From Chamaecrista fasciculata (taxonomy: Eukaryota > Streptophyta > Magnoliopsida > Fabales > Fabaceae): 64,000 nt of DNA. Position numbers and translations under genes: made by a program. This document shows, piece by piece, positions 56,585 to 64,000 of the stretch. The first letter of the stretch is position 1. The number at the start of each line of letters is the position of its first letter. The stretch covers positions 44,239 through 108,238 of the forward strand of contig QANZ01037145.1 of assembly GCA_003254925.1 (NCBI GenBank), read 5' to 3'. A model generated the notes under the pieces. The model did not search any database, was not told the DNA's origin, and saw only the letters and a program-made list of their open reading frames with translations.

Positions 56585-56764
56585 CTAGGGGCTTTGCGTG
56601 CCCTAACGGGCACGCAAATATGTATGTAGAATAAATAAAGGACTAAATTGTTAACTTAGTAAAGAAAGAGAGACCAAATAGTAAATTTTCTCTTATTTAT
56701 AATTTCATAGACTATAGTTTTAAACATGGACGACCAGAAAGGGGTGGAGCCATATAATATAAGA
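56585..56764 (-). mobile_element. mini-Helitron copy 3 (180 bp)
   Basis: On the minus strand it starts TCTTATATTATATGGCTCC after A, and ends with the perfect hairpin TTTGCGTGCCC-GTTA-GGGCACGCAAA, GCCC and CTAG before T. It is the same family as 6503-6681 and 28586-28764. Confidence 0.88.
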
Positions 56765-57386
56765 TATATACCAAAGAGTAGATCAAAAGAAGAATTATAC
56801 TCAATTATATAAGCTTTACATGCATCACATCACAACATCATGCAACTATATATATATGTGCATTATTGTATCTTTGTAAGCGCTTATAGAACTTGGAGGC
56901 ATGCCCTAATCTTTGTGAACTCCTAAAGTCCAACTCACCTCAACTTTTTTGTTACGGAAAAAATATATATACATTATTTGTCTTAAAAATTTTAATACAT
57001 GATGAATGTTTATTGATTTGTAAATCCATTAGTTCACTTAATTATATGGAGAGTTTTGCTTACATACATTACATGCATATAAATATATATATTTAGCAAA
57101 TAATTATATGCTCCACTTATATAGCTTTCGATTTTAAACTTCTTTTGGCTGTGTTGTAATTGGTTGGTGGAACCCGATGTGGTGATTAAAGAGAGACAAG
57201 TAGTGAGCATGCGAGAATACTCCTGGCTATTAGTGCTATATATATGCGTGCTAGCTTCTATATATTGCTATTTGCTATATACTTTCTGTACCACACACTC
57301 CAACTTTATTATAACATTGTATGCGCCCACCACTTTAATTTTCTTTACATCAAAAGCTTCATTTCCACTGATCTCCACATCCCTCA
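56765..57386. other. intergenic DNA
   Basis: No supported gene; several short open frames have no domain. Confidence 0.45.
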
Positions 57387-57724
57387 GGCTCCGTTTGGTA
57401 TGCTTTTGGGTATGTAAAGGAAAGGGTTTTACAAGGGAAAAATTGTGAGGGAAAGGAAAAGTAGTTGAGGGAATGTAAAGTAGGTAAAGATTGAAAGTGT
57501 TTGGTATAAAAAGGTATGGGAGGGAAAGTAAAATAGATATAGAAAAAAATGACAAAAATGCCCTTCCCACAACTACCACAAGACAGCCGCCGCCGCCACC
57601 CACCACCGCCACCCACGGTGGCCGGCACCGCCGTTCNTCAAATAACCATACCAAACACGTGAAAGTCTTGGAATCCGTGCCCTTTTACAATGTAAAACAC
57701 ATTGCATGGCTACCAAACGGAGCC
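57387..57724 (-). mobile_element. PIF/Harbinger-like non-autonomous element, copy 2 (338 bp)
   Basis: Termini GGCTCCGTTTGGTA and TACCAAACGGAGCC are perfect inverted repeats flanked by TCA on both sides (57384-57386 and 57725-57727). On the minus strand it holds the same GC-rich block and GGAAGGGCATTTTTGTCATT stretch as copy 1 at 7242-7703. N at 57637. Confidence 0.85.
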
Positions 57725-58091
57725 TCAATTATTCACTTTTATCACTTCAACTATCTATCTATATATACACACACATGTGTCAGCTTCTTTTGTTTAATTT
57801 CTCTGATCACCTCATTACTTTTACTTAGTCAAGTTTGTAAAATTAAACATAAATTATCTAAAAGTACTTGTCTTCTTTGTATATATATGTAGTGTGTGAG
57901 TTTGAGAGTCTTCATGCATGTTTGATATATCCTATTGCTATTGACGAGACGCTTTTTTTTGGGATGTTGGTGTAAGAGAAGAAGATGATTGGTCTACTCT
58001 CCAGTGGGATCAATCGCATTCTTGAAGCTCTGATGGGAAACGACGTCGTCATGATCGATCAGTATCATGATGCAATATGCAGGCAGATTAA

Positions 58092-58137
58092 TCATCTATC
58101 GATCTCAGGCCAAAAAAAAAAAATTCATCTATCGATC
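58092..58137. repeat. micro-insertion with 13-bp TSD (CAGGCC type)
   Basis: TCATCTATCGATC at 58092-58104 and 58125-58137 flank a 20-bp insert, TCAGGCC then twelve A's and T. Confidence 0.78.
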
Positions 58138-58274
58138 GTTCATATATATATATATATATATGTCTCTTGTATTGATGAATATCAATAAAGAGCCATGAAA
58201 GTGGAAGGCTTGCAGTTATTTAAGGGGAATTTCAACTACACCTGGTCCGATCCAATTTATCCTAGCTAGCTTCT

Positions 58275-58324
<50 letters not shown>

Positions 58325-58989
58325 CTTTTTTTNTTTCTTTGATTGATTTAGGTTTTTCCGTACGTCTTAATGTATGTGAAAATAATGTTAATGATTGTGT
58401 TGAACTGTTGAAGTATTATATAGTAATATGTAATGTGTGACCTCTCTCTTCCTTAATTTACTACTGAATTTCATGGTCGAATCTGAACAGTCTTCCATCG
58501 AATCTAAAACAGATCCTCTTTTATTTTTCTATTTCTATCTAGCTTTATGAATGATGATAACTTCATGTATATATGTATATATATGGTAACATTTTTATGT
58601 CCTTTCAGCAAGCTATAATATCATCATAAATTATACAACCATTATATTTTAATATCGGTGATGACGTTCCCTCATTCGCTTAGTTTCTATCTCCCTCCTA
58701 TGTTTATTGATTTTTTCCTGAAAAAAAAAAATGAATACAAGAGAGAATAGAAAATAAGTCGAGTGCTTCTTGATAAGAATATGAATATTGCATTGGTGAG
58801 AATGGGATATAGATTGCATGTACAAAGCCAGTATCTCTAAGATTCTGGGATCTAATGGAGCGTAAGATGGATTATCATATATTCTAATAATGTGTTGTGC
58901 AATAATAACAATAATGATAAAATAGCTATAATATGCCATAGTTATAAAGAAGTCAAGACTTACTCGATCATATGAATCAAATTTTATTG

Positions 58990-59036
58990 TAATTTAAACT
59001 TATATTTTTTTTGGCCTGATTAATTTAAACTTATAT
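58990..59036. repeat. micro-insertion with 16-bp TSD (CAGGCC type, reverse)
   Basis: TAATTTAAACTTATAT at 58990-59005 recurs exactly at 59021-59036. The insert TTTTTTTGGCCTGAT reads ATCAGGCC plus A7 on the minus strand. Confidence 0.8.
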
Positions 59037-59159
59037 GAAAGTTCTAAACTGATCACATATATATATATATATACACACAGACATGCAACTTGTTTATCAA
59101 ATGGGTCATGTTATAATTTCTAAATTTTTTTCGTTATTAAATGATGACACATGTTATTT

Positions 59160-59203
59160 GATATGTTATTTCTTTGACCAAAAAAAAACGATATGTTATT
59201 TCT
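59160..59203. repeat. micro-insertion with 14-bp TSD (TTGACC type)
   Basis: GATATGTTATTTCT at 59160-59173 recurs exactly at 59190-59203. The insert is TTGACC plus nine A's and C. Confidence 0.75.
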
Positions 59204-59396
59204 CTCTCTTACTTAATTCACTTTGACTTTTCTCTCTCCTACTTATTATTTTTCTTCTCTCCATATTTTTACCACTATGTCTATATTTATTGCGTAGTTG
59301 TTGAAAGAGGAAGAAGAATGACTATGATGAATGATGATGATTTGGAGCGCGAGAAATTGATAATATTTTTTCTTAAAAAAAAAAAACAAAGAGAAA

Positions 59397-60770
59397 GGCT
59401 CAGTTCGTTTGCGCTTTGATTATAATCTGCTCTGATTATAATTGTAATAAGCATGTTCGTTTATGCTTTTTTTTCTGATCAAATTATAATCATGATTTTT
59501 TTATAATCAAACACACTCAACTACACTTGTACCCTATATATATACCTATAATTACCTATAATCTACCACATTCAATCACCCATCACAAGGGTAAAATAGT
59601 CATTTAATCTGAATATTGGGCCATGTTATAAATACTTATTGTTTGTCTTGGGCTAAATGTTATTTTGCCCAAATTATTTAGGGATCAAATTGTCATTTTA
59701 GCCACTCCATTCTCTCTCTCTCTCTCATGACTTCTATGGCACAAACAAATCGAGCTTCTCCTTCAATCCCACTCCAATTGCGCCTTCTGCTTCGATTTCC
59801 AAGAGAGACGAGAGAGAACGAGTGAGAGAAGAGAGAAGACGACGACGGTGAAGGTGAAGAAGAAGACACAAATCGCTTGAATCCGGCGAAGGCGGTGACG
59901 GCGAATCCGATGATGAATCCGGACTCGAAGCCATATATCAGATATGATTACGAATTAGAAGCTTCTCCGATCGATCAATTTGATGGTCAATTACAGATCT
60001 GGAGAATCCTGACCCTCGCTCGAATTATATCCTCTGTTTCAAACAAATTGAATCCAAACATATATATACATCTATATATATGTATAGACAGAATGTAAGA
60101 TTGAAGAATGTGGAAGGATATAGATGAAGGAAGAGGAAGAAGAATTGAAGAGTGTTATAATTAATTTTGGAACGAGAGAGACGAGAGAGAACGAGTGAGA
60201 GGAGAGAGAAGTCAAACATTACGCTAAATTGAAGGTTTTTTTTCGGATCCGAGGCTTTTTTATCTTCTCTCTCATTTTGTGCGAAATGGTGGACCATTTT
60301 TTTCGGTGGTCCACCGAATGTCGGGGCCTAATTCGAAAAAATGCTACACTTTAATCCTTTTGGTTTACCATTTCGTAGGCAAAAATAAGTTCGGTGGACC
60401 AAACAAAATAATCACCTCCAAAGTTGCACATGATTATAATCATATTTTCACGTTTTCCAAGACAAACAGTGACAATTTGATTTTTCTATAAGCAACAATC
60501 ACATCCAAACACACTTTGATTATAATCAAATCACATCTTACTTTTTCCTACTTTTTCCAACTTTTTCTTCCATTTTTACCCCTATACAATTTATCAATTT
60601 CCTTATCCTTCTTTCTACCAACCACAATCATTACATACTCATTTCAATAATTTCACATCAAATAATCAACTTTCATCCAAACACCAATACACAAATAATC
60701 AACTTTGATTATAATCATACTCTGATTATAATCAGAGAAGATTTTATTATAAGCGCAAACGAAATGAGCC
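59397..60770. mobile_element. Mutator-like element (1,374 bp) with unknown cargo
   Basis: Termini GGCTCAGTTCGTTTGCGCTT and the complement of GGCTCATTTCGTTTGCGCTT. Flanks AAAGAGAAA (59388-59396) and AAAGAGTGA (60771-60779) agree at 7 of 9. TGATTATAATC words fill both arms. The interior (about 59,720-60,260) is less AT-rich, with a direct repeat GACGAGAGAGAACGAGTGAG (about 59,807 and 60,180) and short open frames without a known domain. Confidence 0.7.
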
Positions 60771-63245
60771 AAAGAGTGATAGATAGGAGAAGGAAAGAGA
60801 AGAGAAAGCTATAAAACAAAGAAAGATAGAGTAGAGCTTAGAGGAAAAGAAAAAAAAGAAGAAGAAAATTAAGAAATAGCGAGAGAGAAGATGAAGAAGA
60901 AGAAGCCAATTACATCAACAAGGGTAGGAACCTAATAGTGAAATATTAGTTAATCTATAAAAACAATTAATAAATATGTTATTTGATTCTTCTAAAAATT
61001 AAATAGTATATTTCAATATTTTAAAAATTGAGTTTTTCGTTTATTTAATAAAAAATTGCATCTTTTCTTCACAAATTCACACAAAATTATTCCACCATCT
61101 TTTTAAGAAGAGTATTTTTATTATATAAAAATGCATCAAAATTTTTTAAATTTAGTACAATTCACAGATAGCTAAATTTCTTAAATTTGATATCTCACAT
61201 TTAAATTGGACTACATGAGTATAAAATACTATGCTTAAATACAAAATTTATGTTGGCCAAAAAAAAAAAATACAAAATTTACTTTGGTAATCTTTATATC
61301 TTAAAAGAAATAATCTATAACTAGAATATAACATGATTCTTAGAAAGATGCACCGAAGCACCTAAAAGATATTACAAGATTTTTCATACAATAAGCAAGT
61401 TCAGGTTTATTTCTTTTATTGTAAAAAGAAATTATAAGAGACAATTCGCCCTTTTACAGAATAAAGAAACAAAAATGACAGCTAATTACAAAAAATTATT
61501 CTAAAAAATTTTAATGACATCGACACCATAATTGTGGCAAAAGTTAATAAGAGAAATGTGGGCTTCAATTAGGAGCAAGTTGTATACTATGGGCTAAATA
61601 AAGCTTTTACCTAGAATGGTCCCTAATAAAGGTGAACTATAAGTGACCTAACATATTCAATGCTTTTTTGCTATTGGAATTGGATGTGATGGATCCATTC
61701 TTTTAGTTTCTTCCACTTGCTTCCCTTTTTCCTTCACCCCCTTTTCTAAAAAAAGCTTAGACACGTAATAATAATAACTAAAAAGAACAAGATTTTGATC
61801 GAATGCCAAAAATTGAATATAATATACTATATATGCACGGGGCCTCTTCTATCCATTTTATAATTTTAATATTTAAAAGATGTAATAGCATGTTCTAAAT
61901 ATATTATACCTATAATAAGGACCTGCCTTGGAGTTCAGTGTACAACCAATGTGTGTCAAAGAGAATGTTCGATGTTTAAATTTTAATATTGTCTTGTAAT
62001 TTGGCATGTAGCCTCTTTGTATACCAGGGATGGTCCCTATCTTCACCAATATACTCCTTTTCTATATTAGAAAATTACAGAAGAAATCCGGGAAAAAATT
62101 ATTTTAAGTTAATTTCAAATTGACATATATCTCGGTAGACTATCCTCTCTTTTATTATCATCTTTTAAAAAGATAATTCATACTTCATTCTTTGAATAAA
62201 AGTGGAATGCTCAGAGCAAAGTAAACTTTAAGTTATCTTTTAAAATATTTAAATTAATATAAAATTATTGAATATAGTTATATCTCTCTAATTTTAAGTT
62301 CGAATATAATTAATCGAGTTACGTTTTATTTTTTATGAATATTTATTAATTTAGTTGTAATCGTCAATAAATAAAATTAAATTGAATAAAGTGGACTATT
62401 CGTTTTATAATTAAATAAATGAAATTGACCATATATATATATTTAAGTTTGAATGTGACGAATTTAAAGTTACAACTTACTCTTTACAAGTTCTTTTTCT
62501 ATTCAATTGCAACTGTCAACAAATGAGATTAAATTGAATTCGAAAGTGAGTTGGAAAGCAAAACGTGCAAAATTATGAAAAATTAGCTTGAACCTACTTT
62601 TGGGTTCAATTTGACCTAATTTATTAATGGTTCTAATTGGAAAAAAATGACTCATAAAAAATAATTTGTAACTCTAAACTTATTGCATTCGAACTTAAAA
62701 AGAGACATATGACCAATTTCATTTGTTTGATCTTGAAATAAGTCCACTATCCACTTTCAAGATTCGATTTAATTTTAGTTTGTTTGCTGACGGCCCAAGT
62801 GAATATACAGAGAATTACTTGTCAAAAACAATTTAAATCTCTAAATTTATTGCATATTTAAATTTGAACTTGAAATAAAAGAAATAATATTTTATTAATT
62901 TTTTTATTAAATGCATCACTTTAATATGATATTTTCTCTCTTCTAATTCTCTCTCTATCTCACCTCTACCTTATCTTTGTTTCCTTCTTCTTCTCTTCCT
63001 CCTTCCCTCCTTATCTCTCTTTGTTTATAATTTTGTTTTAATATCATCCATCTCTCGCTTCAATAAGAATGGCAGAAATAGGGAGAGGAAAAGAAGAAGA
63101 AAGAAAGAAAAAGAGAAGAGAGAGAGATGGGCCACATAAGAATGAGAAAGAGGGTCAATTAAAGGGGAAAAAAATTTACATTAAAAAGCGACATCAATAC
63201 TACATCATCAATAAAAATTGGACCTAAATCTAGGATTAATTTAAA
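60771..63245. other. AT-rich DNA with degraded repeats
   Basis: No gene supported. From about 62,250 to 62,900 it carries the phrases of the dispersed fold-back family (ATATCTCTCTAATTTTAAG, GTTTGATCTTGAAATAAG). One micro-insertion lies at 61237-61281. A pyrimidine tract at 62,930-63,060 is followed by a purine tract at 63,070-63,130. Confidence 0.5.
61237..61281. repeat. micro-insertion with 14-bp TSD (TTGGCC type)
   Basis: AAATACAAAATTTA at 61237-61250 and 61268-61281 flank 17 bp, TGTTGGCC plus nine A's. Confidence 0.72.
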
Positions 63246-63429
63246 GGGTCTTTCTAACATGTGCTTTTAAGGTACATGTTAATGTTTCTTTTGATTGGTC
63301 AAACGAGATTTCAAATATTAAAAATTATCTTTTATATAAATTTTCGTAGATTTCAATATATGAGATGTTCTACTAACCAATCAGAAGAAACCTTAAAATG
63401 TATCCTAAGGACACATGTTAGATAAATCA
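63246..63429. mobile_element. Mutator-type MITE (184 bp)
   Basis: TSD TAATTTAAA is perfect at 63237-63245 and 63430-63438. Ends carry TCTAACATGTG and CACATGTTAGA inverted, and the arms pair further at TTTCTTTTGATTGGTC and ACCAATCAGAAGAAA. Confidence 0.85.
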
Positions 63430-63438
63430 TAATTTAAA

Positions 63439-64000
63439 TATTTGATCTATTTTTTTTTTGGCAAATATCTGAAATATTTAAGCAAGCAATCTATTACTCA
63501 ATAAAAAAACCATATGAGGAAATTATAAATGACTCTGTTCTTAAATTGGAATGTGGTTTTGCATTTTGTAAGGTTTCCCTGATTAATTATCAAATTCGGA
63601 AAAATAATTAAGTTTTCAAATCTTTATTATAAAATTGATAAATGATAAGTATATATACTTTTAAAATAAAAATCTATTTGTCATATAATTAATGCTATAA
63701 AAATTGTTTATCACATATTTTATTTTCACTGATAAATTTAGTAATACAAATATGAGGAAAAAATCATATAATATTAATCTAATCCTTAGAGTTACTCATT
63801 ATAACTAGTCATATTGAGAGGGTATTTCACGTGTTTATTATAAAACCTGAAATCCATTACATTGAAAGCTTTCTTTATATTCTAGAAACGATAACTAATT
63901 TGGAGTGGAAAGAAATCTAACTAAAATAATATTAATGGACAACGTCCAATAAAATATAATAATATATCACTCACAGCTTTCATCATCTCTATTAAGTATC
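63439..64000. other. AT-rich window end
   Basis: No exon or transposon end recognised. Confidence 0.45.

Larger units (their letters stand above)
57728..59396. other. AT-rich DNA with simple repeats
   Basis: It contains (AT)n tracts and an unbroken run of 48 T's at 58277-58324 followed by N at 58333, so the local sequence length is unreliable. Three micro-insertions lie here. No gene. Confidence 0.55.

Noticed and set aside
58277-58333. 48-T run as a biological signal
   Set aside because: Homopolymer with an N right after it; length is probably unreliable and no flanking duplication marks it as a retroposon tail.
59734-60098. Ser/Pro-rich and other frames near 59.7-60.1 kb
   Set aside because: Inside a Mutator-like element; no intact start, splice sites or domain. 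Reported as unknown cargo instead.

Overview
This is a stretch of plant nuclear DNA, most likely from a eudicot. The base composition is AT-rich, the genes have many GT-AG introns, and the gene families are plant ones (NBR1 autophagy receptor, PIRL leucine-rich-repeat protein, PPR protein, F-box/FBA proteins, PB1 protein, PCH2/TRIP13). Between the genes lies a dense layer of small transposons. I cannot name the species. There are no rRNA genes, no convincing tRNA genes, no CRISPR arrays and no bacterial-type operons. Five single N bases (1541, 2253, 41683, 57637, 58333) and a 48-T run mark weak points of the assembly.

Layout. 1-10,700 is repeat-rich: a possible SINE, a CACTA MITE, a broken Helitron with a helicase remnant, a 179-bp mini-Helitron, and two Mutator-like fold-back elements carrying nested PIF-like and hAT elements. 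10,690-11,591 holds a two-exon PB1-domain gene. 14,682-16,809 (minus) holds a small conserved two-exon gene of unknown function, whose reading frame I joined across a 1.8-kb intron. 17,050-21,600 is a decayed Copia-type LTR element set in patchwork DNA. 21,793-25,690 is a PIRL9-like gene. 26,000-30,700 holds repeats, a Copia RNase H relic and an orphan F-box exon. 30,700-35,080 is an F-box cluster: one intact gene, one probable pseudogene and one clear pseudogene. 36,795-40,751 is NBR1 in seven exons. 44,310-49,547 is PCH2/TRIP13 in fourteen exons. 50,324-52,213 (minus) is an intronless PPR gene. 52,600-64,000 has no gene I can support, only transposons and AT-rich DNA.

The genes are independent housekeeping or regulatory loci and do not form a pathway. 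NBR1 acts in selective autophagy, PCH2 in meiotic HORMA-protein remodelling, the PPR protein probably in organellar RNA processing, and the F-box proteins in SCF ubiquitin ligases.

The most unusual signals are not genes. First, at least a dozen micro-insertions of about 12-25 bp carry an A-tail and lie between 10-18-bp target duplications. Five of them share the core CAGGCC followed by A's, which looks like the extreme 3' tips of a retroposon. Second, the non-coding interior of the Copia-like element holds at least ten mini-hairpins, nearly all with a 5-nt loop resembling NTGAA or NAGNA. Third, three copies of a 179-180-bp mini-Helitron have recognisable ends. Fourth, NBR1 carries a nearly perfect in-frame 72-residue tandem duplication.
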